Source: Burkholderiales bacterium (GTDB lineage Bacteria > Pseudomonadota > Gammaproteobacteria > Burkholderiales > Burkholderiaceae_C). From it: a DNA stretch of 64,000 bases. Where the stretch lies: the NCBI GenBank assembly GCA_017307855.1, contig JAFKGD010000009.1, positions 62,001-126,000 of the forward strand, given 5' to 3'. Shown piece after piece: positions 52,091 to 64,000 of the stretch (within the stretch, counting starts at the first letter, position 1; the number at the start of each line of letters is the position of its first letter). The notes under the pieces were generated by a model. The model saw only the letters and a list, made by a program, of their open reading frames with translations. It did no database searches and was not told where the DNA came from. Position numbers and translations under genes: made by a program.

Positions 52091-52641
52091 TGAGGATCCT
52101 CGGCATCGACCCCGGCCTGCAGACCACCGGCTTCGGCTTGGTGGACATGGACGGCCACGCACTGCGCTACGTCGCCAGCGGCACCATCACGACGAAGCAC
52201 CTCGATCGCGGCAACCTCCCCGCGCGGCTGAAGGTGCTGTTCGACGGCATTGGCGAAGTGCACCAGCGCTACCGGCCCGATGCGGCCGCCGTCGAGATCG
52301 TGTTCGTCAACGTCAATCCGCAGGCCACGCTGCTGCTGGGCCAGGCGCGCGGCGCCTGCCTGACGGCGCTCGTGAGCTGCTCGCTGCCCGTGGCCGAATA
52401 CACCGCGCTGCAGATGAAGCGCGCCGTGGCCGGCCACGGCAAGGCGGCCAAGCCACAGGTGCAGGAAATGGTGCGGCGCCTGCTGCAACTGCCTGGCCTC
52501 CCCGGCACCGACGCCGCCGACGCGCTGGGTCTGGCCATCACGCACGCGCACGCGGGCGCGTCGATGGCGCGGCTGGCCGAGGCGGGTGGCGCGCTGCAGC
52601 GTTCGACCAGCAGCATGTACAGGGCAGGGCGCAGCCGCTGA
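52090..52641 (+). CDS. ruvC: Holliday junction resolvase RuvC
   Basis: 183 residues. The catalytic acids are D7 in [16 protein letters not shown], the Glu in [20 protein letters not shown], and Asp residues in [17 protein letters not shown]. It cuts Holliday junctions symmetrically during recombination. The start overlaps the cdsA-like stop by one base. ruvA and ruvB are not in the window, so it is separated from them here. Confidence 0.95.
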   Translation: MRILGIDPGLQTTGFGLVDMDGHALRYVASGTITTKHLDRGNLPARLKVLFDGIGEVHQRYRPDAAAVEIVFVNVNPQATLLLGQARGACLTALVSCSLPVAEYTALQMKRAVAGHGKAAKPQVQEMVRRLLQLPGLPGTDAADALGLAITHAHAGASMARLAEAGGALQRSTSSMYRAGRSR

Positions 52642-52657
52642 TCGCCTGCGGTGCGGA

Positions 52658-54728
<2,071 letters not shown>

Positions 54729-54759
54729 GCGAGTATAGGCGCCACCCGCCGCGGGCAGA

Positions 54760-54936
54760 TCAGAGCACGCGCTCGAGGATCAGCACCCCGAAGAACCCCA
54801 GCGCGGCCAGCACCGTCCACTTCAGGATCACGAGGCCCCAGTGCTTGAAGCGCGGCTGGCCGGTGCCGGCGTAGAACGCGAAGCAGACGCCGGCCGCGAT
54901 CAGCAGCACGAAGATGGACCAGCGGAACAGCAGCAT
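54760..54936 (-). CDS. 58-residue two-helix membrane protein
   Basis: MLLFRWSIFVLLIAAGVCFA starts a first membrane helix. A short polar loop FYAGTGQPRFKHWGLV and a second helix KWTVLAALGFFGVLILERVL follow. It is compact and has clean membrane composition. It lies between lpxC and the thiC riboswitch on the same strand. The positive loop residues suit an N-out/C-out hairpin. Function unknown; homologues appear in related genomes only by general impression. Confidence 0.65.
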   Translation of the reverse strand: MLLFRWSIFVLLIAAGVCFAFYAGTGQPRFKHWGLVILKWTVLAALGFFGVLILERVL

Positions 54937-54957
54937 CGCTTCAGTAAGGCGGGCGGA

Positions 54958-55881
54958 TCACCAGGCGGGCGCCGGGCGCGCGAAGCCGGCGGGTGCCTGG
55001 CGTTCGTCGGCGAAGGTGACGACCTCGTAGGCGTCCTCGTGCGCCAGCAGTTCGCGCAGCAGGCGGTTGTTCATGGCATGGCCCGAGCGGAAGGCGCTAT
55101 AGGCCGCCAGCAGCGGCTTGCCCACCACGTAGAGGTCGCCGATGGCGTCGAGGATCTTGTGCTTGGCGAATTCGTCGTCGTAGCGCAGACCCTCGTGGTT
55201 GAGCATCTTGTAGTCGTCCATCACGATGGCGTTGTCGAGCCCACCGCCGAGCGCCAGGCCGTGGCTGCGCATCATCTCGACGTCCTTGGTGAAGCCGAAG
55301 GTGCGCGCGCGCGCGATGTCGCGGCTGTAATTGCCCGAGCCCAGGTCGAAGGTCACGCTCTGGCCGGTGGAGTCGACGGCCGGATGGCGGAAGTCGATCC
55401 CGAAGGTGAGGCTGAAGCCGTGGTACGGCGCGAGGCGCGCCCACTTCATCGCCGCGCCCTCGCCTTCGCGCACTTCGACCGGCCTGACGATGCGGATGAA
55501 GCGCCGGGGGGCCCTCTGCAGCTCGATCCCCGCGCTCTGCAGCAGGAACACGAACGACGCGGACGAACCGTCGAGGATGGGCACCTCTTCGGCGGTGATG
55601 TCCACGTACAGGTTGTCGATGCCCAGGCCCGCGCAGGCCGACATCAGGTGCTCGATCGTATGCACCTTGGCGTCGCCCGAGCCGATCGTGGAGGCCAGGC
55701 GCGTGTCGGTGATCGCCGTGGCCGACACCGGGATATCGACCGGCTGCGGCAGGTCGATGCGCCGGAACACGATGCCCGTGTCGGGCTGGGCCGGCCGCAG
55801 GGTGAGCTCGACCCGCTGCCCGCTGTGCAGGCCCACGCCCACGGCCTTGGTGATGGTCTTGAGCGTGCGTTGCTGGAGCAT
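54958..55881 (-). CDS. lpxC: UDP-3-O-acyl-N-acetylglucosamine deacetylase
   Basis: 307 residues from ATG 55881. Zn ligands and catalytic residues are visible: [15 protein letters not shown] (Glu77/His78), [14 protein letters not shown] type motif as [47 protein letters not shown] (His and Asp) and FRSGHAMNN. It commits UDP-GlcNAc to lipid A. It is the last gene of the dcw cluster. TAAAAT on the minus strand (55889-55894) 7 nt before the ATG suggests its own leaderless promoter. Confidence 0.97.
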   Translation of the reverse strand: MLQQRTLKTITKAVGVGLHSGQRVELTLRPAQPDTGIVFRRIDLPQPVDIPVSATAITDTRLASTIGSGDAKVHTIEHLMSACAGLGIDNLYVDITAEEVPILDGSSASFVFLLQSAGIELQRAPRRFIRIVRPVEVREGEGAAMKWARLAPYHGFSLTFGIDFRHPAVDSTGQSVTFDLGSGNYSRDIARARTFGFTKDVEMMRSHGLALGGGLDNAIVMDDYKMLNHEGLRYDDEFAKHKILDAIGDLYVVGKPLLAAYSAFRSGHAMNNRLLRELLAHEDAYEVVTFADERQAPAGFARPAPAW

Positions 55882-55938
55882 GGTGCGAATTTTAGTTCGC
55901 ATCCCTTAGGCCGGGATTGGCAGGGAATTGATGGCCAC

Positions 55939-55966
55939 GATGGCCCGGCACGGGTGCCGGGCCATC
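55939..55966. terminator. long perfect hairpin between ftsZ and lpxC
   Basis: GATGGCCCGGCAC (55939-55951) pairs with GTGCCGGGCCATC (55954-55966) across a 2-nt loop, just after the ftsZ stop (55971). No T-tract follows in either direction. It may slow or attenuate read-through, or stabilise the ftsZ mRNA end. Confidence 0.5.
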
Positions 55967-55970
55967 GGGG

Positions 55971-57200
55971 TCAATCGGCTTGCTTGCGCAGGAACGCAGG
56001 AATTTCGAAGTCGTCCATGCCACCCGAGGCCAGCGCATCGACCTTGGCTGCGGCCTGGGTGCGGTTGGTGCGCCACACGCTGGGCACGGCCATCGTGCCG
56101 TAGTCGGGCTGGGCCGGCTGGGCCATGCCCTGCGAGACGCCGGGGCCGCCGACGGCCTGGTTCACGGTAGGCACGTTGAACGGCACGTTGTCGGTGCCGG
56201 TGCGCAGCACCTGCAGCGGAGGCGCGGTGCGGCGCTGACCCTGGCGCGACAGGCCCGTGGCCACCACGGTCACGCGGATCTCGTCGCCCAGGCCGTCGTC
56301 GTAGGCCGTGCCATAGATGACATGCGCGTCGGGAGAGGCGTAGGCGCGGATGGTGTTCATCGCCAGCTTCGACTCCGACAGCTTGAGGCTGCCCTTGGCG
56401 GCGGTGATGAGCACCAGCACGCCCTTGGCGCCGGACAGGTCGATGCCCTCGAGCAGCGGGCAGGCCACGGCCTGCTCGGCGGCGATGCGCGCGCGGTCGG
56501 GGCCATTGGCCACGGCCGTGCCCATCATGGCCTTGCCGGGCTCGCCCATCACGGTGCGCACGTCTTCGAAGTCGACGTTCACGTGGCCGGGCACATTGAT
56601 GATCTCGGCGATGCCGCCGACGGCGTTCTTGAGCACGTCGTTGGCGTGCGCGAAGGCCTCGTCCTGAGTGATGTCGTCACCCAGCACCTCGAGCAGCTTC
56701 TCGTTGAGCACCACGATCAGCGAGTCGACGTTGGCTTCCAGCTCCGACAGGCCGTTGTCGGCGTTGGTCATGCGGCGGCCGCCTTCCCAGTCGAAGGGCT
56801 TGGTGACCACGCCGACGGTGAGGATGCCCATTTCCTTGGCGATGCGCGCGATCACCGGCGCGGCGCCCGTGCCCGTGCCGCCGCCCATGCCGGCGGTGAT
56901 GAAGAGCATGTGCGCGCCATCGATGGCAGCACGGATGTCATCGGCCGCGGCTTCGGCCGCATCACGGCCCTTCTCGGGCTTGCTGCCGGCACCCAGACCG
57001 CTGGCACCGAGCTGGATGGTCTTGTGGGAGCTGCTGCGCGCCAGGGCCTGTGCATCGGTGTTGGCGCAGACGAATTCCACGCCCTGGACGTTGCGCTCGA
57101 TCATGTGCGCCACGGCGTTGCCGCCGCCGCCGCCCACGCCGATCACCTTGATCTGGGTGCCCATGTTGAATTCTTCGACTTCGATCATTTCGATTGGCAT
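55971..57200 (-). CDS. ftsZ: cell division protein FtsZ
   Basis: 409 residues from ATG 57200 with AAGGAG 7 nt upstream. GTP-binding tubulin signature MGGGTGTGAAP, IKVIGVGGGGGNAVAHMIER, NADNGLSELEANVDSLIVVL, and the C-terminal peptide DDFEIPAFLRKQAD that binds FtsA/ZipA/MinC. It polymerises into the Z ring. A short N-terminal extension (MPIEMIEVEEF) is typical of betaproteobacterial FtsZ. It is separated from ftsA by 234 bp of palindromic DNA. Confidence 0.98.
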   Translation of the reverse strand: MPIEMIEVEEFNMGTQIKVIGVGGGGGNAVAHMIERNVQGVEFVCANTDAQALARSSSHKTIQLGASGLGAGSKPEKGRDAAEAAADDIRAAIDGAHMLFITAGMGGGTGTGAAPVIARIAKEMGILTVGVVTKPFDWEGGRRMTNADNGLSELEANVDSLIVVLNEKLLEVLGDDITQDEAFAHANDVLKNAVGGIAEIINVPGHVNVDFEDVRTVMGEPGKAMMGTAVANGPDRARIAAEQAVACPLLEGIDLSGAKGVLVLITAAKGSLKLSESKLAMNTIRAYASPDAHVIYGTAYDDGLGDEIRVTVVATGLSRQGQRRTAPPLQVLRTGTDNVPFNVPTVNQAVGGPGVSQGMAQPAQPDYGTMAVPSVWRTNRTQAAAKVDALASGGMDDFEIPAFLRKQAD

Positions 57201-57289
57201 GTGATTGCTCCTTGAATCTGAAAACTTGCAGTTGCCGGTTGGCTGATACGAAAACTTGTTGTGGTTATGGATGGCTTGCGCGCTTCAAC

Positions 57290-57433
57290 GCGCGGGCGGG
57301 CGGTCCGGTGGACCGCCATCGACTTCGCCGCCTTCGCCAGCACAGCAAGGCCAGGCCGCCGCGGAACCGGCTTGGCCGGGCCGCTGGTGGCACCCCCCGT
57401 GGAGGGAAGCGGACGTTGGACGCTTTGGGGGGC
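57290..57433. repeat. palindrome-rich REP-like region between ftsA and ftsZ
   Basis: Stem GGCGGTCC (57299-57306), GGT, GGACCGCC (57310-57317). Next to it a GCGCG/CGCGC hairpin lies near 57280-57295. A C-run (CACCCCCCG, near 57390) and a G-run (TTTGGGGGGC, near 57425) frame a GC-rich stretch, as in Comamonadaceae REP-like sequences. Together they form a leader structure before ftsZ. Confidence 0.5.
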
Positions 57434-57434
57434 A

Positions 57435-58664
57435 TCAAAAATTCCCGATGAACCAGTCACGCACGCGGCCGAAGCCGGTCTTGAACGATCCGTTCTTCTG
57501 CGCCACCTTGTAGCCGCGCAGGCGCGCCAGGCGGGCTTCTTCGAGCAGGCCCATGACGGTGGCGGCGCGCGGCTGGGCCACCATGTCCGAGAGCGAACTC
57601 GCGTACTGCGGCACGCCGCGGCGCACCGGCTTGAGGAAGATGTCCTCGCCCAGCTCGACCATGCCCGGCATCACGGCGCTGCCGCCCGTGAGCACGATGC
57701 CCGAGGACAGCACCTCTTCATGGCCCGATTCGCGGATGACCTGCTGCACCAACGAGAAGATTTCCTCGATGCGCGGCTCGATCACGCCGGCCAGAGCCTG
57801 GCGGCTGAGCATGCGCGGGCCGCGGTCGCCCAGGCCCGGCACCTCGACCTGCACCTCGGGATCGGCCAGCAACTGCTTGGCGAAGCCGGATTCGACCTTG
57901 ATGTCCTCGGCATCCTTCGTGGGGGTGCGCAGCGCCATGGCGATGTCGCTGGTGATCAGGTCGCCGGCGATCGGGATCACGGCCGTGTGGCGGATCGCGC
58001 CGCCTGTGAACACCGCCACGTCGGTGGTGCCGGCGCCGATGTCGACCAGCGCCACGCCCAGTTCCTTCTCGTCCTCGGTCAGCACCGATTGGCTGGACGC
58101 CAGCGGGTTGAGCATGAGCTGCTCGACTTCGAGGCCGCAGCGGCGCACGCACTTGATGATGTTCTCGGCCGCGCTCTGGGCGCCGGTGACGATGTGCACC
58201 TTGGCCTCCAGCCGGATGCCGCTCATGCCGATGGGCTCGCGCACGTCCTGCCCGTCGATCACGAATTCCTGCGGCTCCACCAGCAGCAGGCGCTGGTCGG
58301 TGGAGATGTTGATGGCCTTGGCAGTCTCCACCACGCGCGCCACGTCGGCTGGCGTGACCTCGCGGTCTTTCACGGCCACCATGCCGCTGGAGTTGATGCC
58401 GCGGATGTGGCTGCCGGTGATGCCGGTGTAGACGCGCGTGATCTTGCAGTCGGCCATCAGCTCGGCCTCTTTCAGCGCCTGCTGGATGCTCTGCACGGTG
58501 GCATCGATGTTGACCACCACGCCGCGCTTCAAGCCGTTGCCCGGCGCGATGCCCAGCCCGGCGAGCTTGAGCTCGCCGCCCGGCATGACCTCGGCCACCA
58601 CCACCATCACCTTGGCGGTCCCGATGTCCAGCCCCACCACCAGATCTTTGTACTCTTTTGCCAT
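57435..58664 (-). CDS. ftsA: cell division protein FtsA
   Basis: 409 residues from ATG 58664 with GAGG six nt upstream; longer in-frame read-through lies in ftsQ and was rejected. An actin/HSP70-like ATPase: LVVGLDIGTAKVMVVVAEV (phosphate 1), VDIGAGTTDVAVFTGGAI (phosphate 2), GIVLTGGSAVMPGMVELGE (adenosine motif). The C-terminal amphipathic helix (GRVRDWFIGNF) is the membrane anchor. It tethers FtsZ to the membrane. Confidence 0.97.
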   Translation of the reverse strand: MAKEYKDLVVGLDIGTAKVMVVVAEVMPGGELKLAGLGIAPGNGLKRGVVVNIDATVQSIQQALKEAELMADCKITRVYTGITGSHIRGINSSGMVAVKDREVTPADVARVVETAKAINISTDQRLLLVEPQEFVIDGQDVREPIGMSGIRLEAKVHIVTGAQSAAENIIKCVRRCGLEVEQLMLNPLASSQSVLTEDEKELGVALVDIGAGTTDVAVFTGGAIRHTAVIPIAGDLITSDIAMALRTPTKDAEDIKVESGFAKQLLADPEVQVEVPGLGDRGPRMLSRQALAGVIEPRIEEIFSLVQQVIRESGHEEVLSSGIVLTGGSAVMPGMVELGEDIFLKPVRRGVPQYASSLSDMVAQPRAATVMGLLEEARLARLRGYKVAQKNGSFKTGFGRVRDWFIGNF

Positions 58665-58693
58665 GTTCAGCCTCGTTTCCTGGGCGTCCTCTG

Positions 58694-59488
58694 TTATCTC
58701 TTCTGCTGTTGCTGCTGCGGCGGCATCACCGTGGTGACGCCGCGGATGCGGACCGCATAGCCCTGCGCGTGGCGCAGGTCGGCGGATTCGAGCGTGTCGA
58801 CGCGCCGGCCGTAGCGCGACGTGACCTGCGTGAGCGTGCGCACGAACTGCGTCGTGCGGGCAGACACCTCGGCCACGTCGCCGCGGCCGAGTTCGATCTC
58901 GGCGCCGCTGTCGAGCTCGGCACGCCAGCCGCCGCGGCTGGAGAGGTGCAGCGTCTCGATCGACAGATCGATGGACTCGAACAGCGGCTCGATCGCGCGG
59001 TACATCTCCAGCACCTCGGCGGACTGGCCGGACGGGCCATCCAGGCGCGGCAGGTCGTCCTGTTCCACGTCGCCGATGTTGGCTTCGAACACCTCGCCGA
59101 AGCTGTTGACCAGGCGCGATTCGCTCTCGGGGCCCCAGTAGGCGACGGCGTGATGTTCCTGCAGCGTCACCGACAGGCGATTGGGGAACTCGCGGCGGAC
59201 CACCGCGCGTCGCACCCAGGGCACCGTCTCGAACGCCGACCTCGCCGACGCCAGATCGACCGTGAAGAAGTTGCCCGACAGTCGCGGCGCCACATTGGCG
59301 CGCAGCGTGACGGCGCTGTTGCGCGCCGTGTCGCCATGCACCGTGATGCCGCCGAGCGCGAACGCCGGATGCCGCAGCGCCCACCAGGCCACCGCGGCCA
59401 GCCCGGCGAACGCGCACGCCACGAACACCGCCGTGGCGGTGGCGTTCATGAGTCTCACGTCGAAGGGGACCGGCAGCGGTTCGCTCAT
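58694..59488 (-). CDS. ftsQ: cell division protein FtsQ
   Basis: 264 residues from ATG 59488, which overlaps the ddl stop by ATGA. One membrane helix ([20 protein letters not shown]) is followed by the periplasmic POTRA domain ([20 protein letters not shown]...[20 protein letters not shown]) and the beta domain. The C-terminus has a Gln-run (PPQQQQQKR). It recruits FtsB and FtsL to the divisome. Confidence 0.95.
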   Translation of the reverse strand: MSEPLPVPFDVRLMNATATAVFVACAFAGLAAVAWWALRHPAFALGGITVHGDTARNSAVTLRANVAPRLSGNFFTVDLASARSAFETVPWVRRAVVRREFPNRLSVTLQEHHAVAYWGPESESRLVNSFGEVFEANIGDVEQDDLPRLDGPSGQSAEVLEMYRAIEPLFESIDLSIETLHLSSRGGWRAELDSGAEIELGRGDVAEVSARTTQFVRTLTQVTSRYGRRVDTLESADLRHAQGYAVRIRGVTTVMPPQQQQQKR

Positions 59489-60513
59489 GGGCGGGCGTCT
59501 CCGGCGGGTTGCGGCGCGGGCGGGTTGTCCAGCGTGGCCGACGCCAGCAGCTGCACGCACAGTTCTTCGTAGCTGATGCCCGCGGCGCGGGCTGACATCG
59601 GCACCAGCGAATGGCCGGTCATGCCGGGCGAGGTGTTGATCTCCAGCAGCGACGGGGCCCGCGTGGCGGCGTCGATCATCACATCGATACGCCCCCAGCC
59701 GCGGCAGCCCAGCACGCGGTAGGCACGCAGCACCAGCTGCTGGATCGCCTCTTCCTCACCCGCGGGCAGGCCGCAGGGCACGAGGTACTTGGTGTCGTCG
59801 GTGAAGTACTTGTTCTGGTAGTCGTAGTTGCCTTGCGGAGCCACGATGCGGATCACCGGCAGCGCCCGCGCCGCATCGCCCGTGCCGATCACCGGGCAGG
59901 TGACCTCGTCGCCCGAGACAAACTGCTCGCACAGCACGTCGGGGTCCAGCCGGGCCGCGGCGTCCACGGCGGCTTCCATGTCCGAGGGGCGCTCGACCCT
60001 GGCGACCCCGATCGACGAGCCCTCGCGCGCGGGCTTGACGATCACCGGCAGGCCCAGCTCGTCGGGAATCGACAGCACCTGCTGGCGGTCGAACGCGCCG
60101 CGCCGCAGCAGCCTGTACTTCGGCGTGGGCAGGCCGTCGGCCAGCCACACGCGCTTGGTGGTCACCTTGTCGATGGAAATGCTCGACGCCATCACGCCCG
60201 AGCCGGTGTAGGGAATGCCCAGCAGTTCCAGTGCGCCCTGTACCGTGCCGTCCTCGCCGAAGCGGCCGTGCAGTGCGATGAAGCAGCGCTCGAAGCCCTT
60301 GGCCTTGAGTTCGGAGAGATCGCGCTCGGCCGGATCGAACGCATGCGCGTCCACACCCTTCGACTGCAGCGCCTTGAGCACGCCCGTGCCCGACATGAGG
60401 GACACCTCGCGCTCGGCCGAGCGCCCGCCCATCAGCACGGCCACCTTGCCGAAGCTGGGGGCCGGCACGCTCGGGGACGGCCCGGCGGCGCTCGCGGCTG
60501 GCGTCACCATCAT
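59485..60513 (-). CDS. ddl: D-alanine--D-alanine ligase
   Basis: 342 residues. ATG 60513 overlaps the murC stop; a second ATG follows at once. ATP-grasp enzyme: [94 protein letters not shown] and [20 protein letters not shown]. It makes D-Ala-D-Ala for peptidoglycan precursors. Confidence 0.97.
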   Translation of the reverse strand: MMVTPAASAAGPSPSVPAPSFGKVAVLMGGRSAEREVSLMSGTGVLKALQSKGVDAHAFDPAERDLSELKAKGFERCFIALHGRFGEDGTVQGALELLGIPYTGSGVMASSISIDKVTTKRVWLADGLPTPKYRLLRRGAFDRQQVLSIPDELGLPVIVKPAREGSSIGVARVERPSDMEAAVDAAARLDPDVLCEQFVSGDEVTCPVIGTGDAARALPVIRIVAPQGNYDYQNKYFTDDTKYLVPCGLPAGEEEAIQQLVLRAYRVLGCRGWGRIDVMIDAATRAPSLLEINTSPGMTGHSLVPMSARAAGISYEELCVQLLASATLDNPPAPQPAGDARP

Positions 60514-61919
60514 GATTTGCCCTCGGAAAGTTCCACGATCTTCGCGGGCACTCCACCGATGGAGCCCGCACCCATGCACATCACCACGTCGCCGTCGCGC
60601 GCGTTGTCGATCACCGCCTGCGGCATGGCGGCGATGTCGTCCACGAACACCGGCTCCACCCTGCCCGCCACGCGAAGGGCGCGCATGAGCGAACGGCCGT
60701 CGGCCGCCACGATGGGAGCCTCGCCGGCCGCGTAGACCTCGGCCAGCAGCACGGCATCGCAGCCGGCGCCGATCACCTTCACGAAATCCTCGAAGCAGTC
60801 GCGCGTGCGGGTGTAGCGGTGCGGCTGGAAGGCCAGCACGATGCGCCGGCCCGGGAAGGCGCCGCGTGCGGCGGCCAGCGTGGCGGCCATCTCCACCGGA
60901 TGGTGGCCGTAGTCGTCGATGACGGTGGCGCGGCCGCCCGAGGGCAGGCGCACGTCGCCGTAGCGCTGGAAGCGCCGGCCCACGCCGTGGAACTCTGCCA
61001 GCGCCTTCTGCACGGCCGCGTCGGGCACCGACAACTCCACAGCGATGGCGATGGCGGCCAGCGCGTTGCGCACGTTGTGCTCGCCGGCGAGGTTGAGCAC
61101 GATGGGCAGGTCGGGCAGCGTGACGCCGTTGCGCCGCTGCACGGTGAAGTGCATCTGCCCGCCCATGGCCCGCACATCGACGGCGCGCACCTGCGCGTCT
61201 TCGCCGAAGCCGTAGCTGGTCACCGGGCACGACACCTGCGGCACGATCTGCGCCACGGCCGGATCGTCGGTGCACAGCACGGCCGTGCCGTAGAACGGCA
61301 TGCGGTGCAGGAAGTCGACGAAGGCGCCCTGCAGCCGGCCGAAGTCGTGGCCGTAGGTCTCCATGTGGTCGGCGTCGATGTTGGTCACCACGGCCATCAC
61401 GGGCAGCAGGTTGAGGAACGACGCGTCGGATTCGTCGGCCTCGACCACGATGTATTCGCCCGAACCCAGCTTGGCATTGGCGCCGGCGCTGTTCAGGCGC
61501 CCGCCGATCACGAAGGTGGGATCGAGCCCGGCTTCGGCCAGCACGCTGGCGACCAGGCTGGTGGTGGTCGTCTTGCCGTGCGTGCCGGCAATGGCGATGC
61601 CACGGCGCAGGCGCATCAGTTCGGCCAGCATGAGCGCGCGCGGCACCACGGGGATCTTCTTCTCGCGCGCGGCGATGACCTCGGGGTTGTCCGCCTGCAC
61701 GGCCGTGGAGGTGACGACCGCGTCGGCCCCCGCCACGTTGCTGGCCGCGTGGCCCACCTGCGTGGCGATGCCCAGCGAGGCCAGGCGGCGCAGCGTGGCG
61801 CTGTCGGCCAGGTCGGAGCCGGAGACCACGTAGCCCAGGTTGTGCAGCACCTCGGCGATGCCGCTCATGCCCGAGCCGCCCAGGCCGACGAAATGGATGT
61901 GACGGATGGCGTGTTTCAT
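60510..61919 (-). CDS. murC: UDP-N-acetylmuramate--L-alanine ligase
   Basis: 469 residues from ATG 61919, which overlaps the murG stop. [20 protein letters not shown] (Rossmann loop), [19 protein letters not shown] (ATP loop), [58 protein letters not shown] and [19 protein letters not shown] are all diagnostic. It adds L-Ala to UDP-MurNAc. Confidence 0.97.
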   Translation of the reverse strand: MKHAIRHIHFVGLGGSGMSGIAEVLHNLGYVVSGSDLADSATLRRLASLGIATQVGHAASNVAGADAVVTSTAVQADNPEVIAAREKKIPVVPRALMLAELMRLRRGIAIAGTHGKTTTTSLVASVLAEAGLDPTFVIGGRLNSAGANAKLGSGEYIVVEADESDASFLNLLPVMAVVTNIDADHMETYGHDFGRLQGAFVDFLHRMPFYGTAVLCTDDPAVAQIVPQVSCPVTSYGFGEDAQVRAVDVRAMGGQMHFTVQRRNGVTLPDLPIVLNLAGEHNVRNALAAIAIAVELSVPDAAVQKALAEFHGVGRRFQRYGDVRLPSGGRATVIDDYGHHPVEMAATLAAARGAFPGRRIVLAFQPHRYTRTRDCFEDFVKVIGAGCDAVLLAEVYAAGEAPIVAADGRSLMRALRVAGRVEPVFVDDIAAMPQAVIDNARDGDVVMCMGAGSIGGVPAKIVELSEGKS

Positions 61920-63010
61920 GCCGTGATCTCTTCGCAGGCCAGCACGATCTCGCGCGTGGCGCTGGTCTTCTCGCGTTGCTTCGCCGCCTCGGCACGGTCG
62001 AGCAGCTGCGCGCGCGTGAGGCCGATCAGCATCTGCGCCAGGCGGTCGGGGTTGAGCTCGTCCTGCGCCACCAACCAGGCCGCATCGGCATCGGCGAGGA
62101 AGCGCGCATTGACGGTCTGGTGGTCGTCGACGGCGGCCGGGAACGGCACGAACAGCGCGGCCGCGCCCACGGCGGCGATTTCGGTCACGGTGCTGGCGCC
62201 AGCGCGGCAGATCACCAGATCGGCCTCGGCGAAGGCATCGGCCGTGTCGTCGATGAACGGCACCAGCGTAGCCTCGACCCCGGCCCTGGCGTAGTTGGCG
62301 CGCAACTCCTCGATCTGTTTCGCGCCGCTCTGGTGCAACACCTCGGGGCGCTGGCCCTGCGGCAGCCGCGCGATGGCCTGCGGCACGATTTCGTTGAGCG
62401 CACGCGCGCCCAGGCTGCCGCCCACGACCACGATGCGCAGCGGGCCGCCACGGCCGGCGAAACGCTCGGCCGGCGCCGGCTGGCGCAGGAAGGCCTCGCG
62501 CAGCGGATTGCCCACCCACTGCACGTGGCGCGATCCCTTGAGCACGTCGGGGAAGGCGGTGAACACGCGGTCGGCCACGCTGGCCAGCACCTTGTTGGCC
62601 ATGCCGGCGACCGAGTTCTGCTCGTGCAGCACCAGCGGCTTGCCGCACAGCACGCCCATCATGCCGCCGGGGAAGGTGATGTAGCCGCCCAGGCCGATCA
62701 CCACGTCGGGCTTGACGCGGCGCACCACCTGGATGCTTTGCACGAAGGCGATCAGCAGGCGCAGCGGCAGCAGGGCCAGCGTGATCGCACCTTTGCCGCG
62801 CACGCCGCCGAAATCCACCGGCTCGAACGCGAAGCCGCGCGGCGGCACCAGCTGGCTTTCCATGCTGGGCTCGCCCGCGCTGTTCTTCGGCGCGCCCAGC
62901 CAGTGCACGCGCCAGCCGCGCTCGCGCAGCATCTCGGCCACGGCCAGGCCCGGGAAGATGTGACCACCGGTGCCGCCGGCCATGACGAGGGCTGTCTTCT
63001 GCTTCGTCAT
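61916..63010 (-). CDS. murG: UDP-GlcNAc:lipid I glycosyltransferase MurG
   Basis: 364 residues from ATG 63010 with GGGGAGG upstream. The GT-B enzyme has [68 protein letters not shown] and [20 protein letters not shown]. It completes lipid II at the inner membrane. The start was placed after the SD; an upstream in-frame extension of 42 codons covers a duplicated ftsW end and is not typical of MurG. Confidence 0.96.
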   Translation of the reverse strand: MTKQKTALVMAGGTGGHIFPGLAVAEMLRERGWRVHWLGAPKNSAGEPSMESQLVPPRGFAFEPVDFGGVRGKGAITLALLPLRLLIAFVQSIQVVRRVKPDVVIGLGGYITFPGGMMGVLCGKPLVLHEQNSVAGMANKVLASVADRVFTAFPDVLKGSRHVQWVGNPLREAFLRQPAPAERFAGRGGPLRIVVVGGSLGARALNEIVPQAIARLPQGQRPEVLHQSGAKQIEELRANYARAGVEATLVPFIDDTADAFAEADLVICRAGASTVTEIAAVGAAALFVPFPAAVDDHQTVNARFLADADAAWLVAQDELNPDRLAQMLIGLTRAQLLDRAEAAKQREKTSATREIVLACEEITA

Positions 63011-63112
63011 ACGCGGCCTCCCCGCATGAACGGCGCTTGCGCGCCTCGCATCGCTGCGCGATGCACCCGATTTTGGCGAAACCACATCCTCATACGCGGC
63101 CTCCGCGCATGA
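63007..63112. repeat. 23-bp direct repeat flanking hairpins at the ftsW-murG junction
   Basis: TCATACGCGGCCTCC...CGCATGA occurs at 63007-63029 and 63090-63112 with one mismatch. The copy at 63090 encodes the end of FtsW; the other supplies the murG ribosome-binding site and start. Between them lie GGCGC/GCGCC (63032-63045) and GCATCGC-TGC-GCGATGC (63048-63064). The arrangement looks like an insertion or duplication of palindromic DNA. Confidence 0.8.
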
Positions 63113-64000
63113 GGACGCGGTTTTCATAGTCGACACGCAGAACCACCGCCAGCGCGACGAGGTTCATCAGGATGGCCGAGCCGCCATAGCTCATGAGCGG
63201 CAGCGTGAGGCCCTTGGTGGGCAGCGCGCCCAGGTTCACGCCCATGTTGATGAAGGCCTGGAAGCCGATCCACATACCCACGCCCTGGGCCACGAGTCCC
63301 GGGAACACGCGATCGAGCGCGATGGACTGGCGGCCGATGTGCATGATGCGGCGCACCAGCCACAGGAACAGGCCGATCACCGACAGCACCCCGATCAGGC
63401 CGAACTCCTCGCCAATCACGGCCAGCAGGAAGTCGGTGTGCGCCTCGGGCAGCCAGTGCAGCTTCTCGACACTGCCGCCCAGGCCCACGCCGAACACCTC
63501 GCCGCGGCCGATGGCGATGAGCGAGTGCGACAACTGGTAGCCCTTGCCCAGCGCGTGAGCCTCGCTGAACGGATCGAGGTAGGCGAAGATGCGCTCGCGC
63601 CGCCAGTCGGACAGCGCGATCATCAGCACGAAGGCCACCACCATCACGGCGGCGATCAGGAAGAACATGCGCGCGTTCACGCCGCCCAGGAACAGGATGC
63701 CCATGGCGATGATGGCGATCACCATGAAGGCGCCCATGTCGGGCTCGGCCAGCAGCAGCATGCCGAGCACCGCCACGGCGATGGCCATCGGCATTACGGC
63801 GCGGAAGAATTTCTCCTTCACATCCATCTTGCGAACCATGTAGTCGGCGGCATAGAGCACCACGGCGAACTTGGCGAGCTCCGACGGCTGGAAGGTCATG
63901 AAGCCCAGCGAGATCCAGCGGCGCGCGCCGTTGACGCCACGGCCGATGCCCGGGATCAGCACGGCCACCAGCAGCACCAGCGCGGCCACCAGCAGCCACG
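63090..64000 (-). CDS. ftsW: FtsW SEDS peptidoglycan glycosyltransferase (5' end outside the window)
   Basis: About 303 residues of the C-terminal two-thirds are present. [80 protein letters not shown] and [20 protein letters not shown] are SEDS signatures; the HTD motif distinguishes FtsW from RodA. It polymerises septal glycan with PBP3. The protein ends MRGGRV, whose codons are duplicated upstream of murG. The start lies beyond position 64000. Confidence 0.96.
   Translation of the reverse strand, partial: WLLVAALVLLVAVLIPGIGRGVNGARRWISLGFMTFQPSELAKFAVVLYAADYMVRKMDVKEKFFRAVMPMAIAVAVLGMLLLAEPDMGAFMVIAIIAMGILFLGGVNARMFFLIAAVMVVAFVLMIALSDWRRERIFAYLDPFSEAHALGKGYQLSHSLIAIGRGEVFGVGLGGSVEKLHWLPEAHTDFLLAVIGEEFGLIGVLSVIGLFLWLVRRIMHIGRQSIALDRVFPGLVAQGVGMWIGFQAFINMGVNLGALPTKGLTLPLMSYGGSAILMNLVALAVVLRVDYENRVLMRGGRV

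Noticed and set aside
63010..63136. 42-residue N-terminal extension of MurG
   Set aside because: The extra residues come from the duplicated ftsW end and hairpins. The ATG at 63010 has a strong SD and starts the family's normal [15 protein letters not shown] sequence.

Overview
The window is high-GC, densely packed chromosomal DNA of a betaproteobacterium. Gene content and order point to Burkholderiales, most likely a Comamonadaceae relative (Acidovorax/Variovorax-like). The markers are a dcw cluster ending ftsQ-ftsA-ftsZ-lpxC, a pilGHIJ-chpA type IV pilus chemosensory cluster, a Bug-type periplasmic binding protein, the rubredoxin/thiD/hemL neighbourhood, and yqgE-ruvX-pyrR-pyrB-pyrC'. The family-level assignment is inference. 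I saw no tRNA, rRNA, CRISPR array or transposase.

Layout. (1) 1-10458 is the early region of a prophage or prophage remnant. It starts with the tail of an unknown gene and a DUF2335 membrane protein, then a control region with palindromes, then one long rightward operon of tightly overlapping small genes. That operon carries an ERF single-strand annealing protein, a PD-(D/E)XK exonuclease, SSB, two MazG-like proteins, many small hypothetical or membrane micro-proteins, and a terminal excisionase-like HTH. No integrase or CI-like repressor is visible. (2) 10558-15046 holds a MarR regulator divergent from a Bug solute-binding protein, and an FbpB/FbpC-type ABC transporter whose two genes diverge from a shared palindromic promoter. 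(3) 15071-19630 (minus) is a coupled operon yqgE-ruvX-pyrR-pyrB-pyrC'-plsC. The dihydroorotase-like subunit has lost its metal ligands. (4) 19650-31147 holds a photolyase and then, on the minus strand, pilG-pilH-pilI-pilJ-chpA, the chemosensory system that controls twitching. (5) 31214-48840 is core metabolism and envelope: rubredoxin, thiD-like, hemL, purH, fis, dusB, a YqaA-type membrane protein, a GST, PHP-EamA-yciO, tldD, rodA, a YqiA esterase, an RNase II-family enzyme, a TonB-like protein, aroE and mtgA.

(6) 48841-50473 is a small AT-richer accessory island wedged between mtgA and an acyltransferase gene. It has a tandem array of operator-like repeats, a fic gene whose N-terminus appears to be in a different frame from its body, and a short ORF that looks like the beginning of a large defence-type helicase. 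I regard it as the most interesting accessory locus. (7) 50474-64000 holds plsC-cdsA-ruvC, then thiC on the minus strand under a TPP riboswitch, and then the division/cell-wall cluster read right to left: ftsW (cut by the window edge), murG, murC, ddl, ftsQ, ftsA, ftsZ, lpxC.

A theme across the core genome is that many promoter-proximal genes have a -10-like hexamer only 6-8 nt before the start codon and no Shine-Dalgarno sequence. This suggests leaderless mRNAs. Starts were chosen from ribosome-binding sites, overlap with the upstream stop, and family N-termini. No database search or computation was run.
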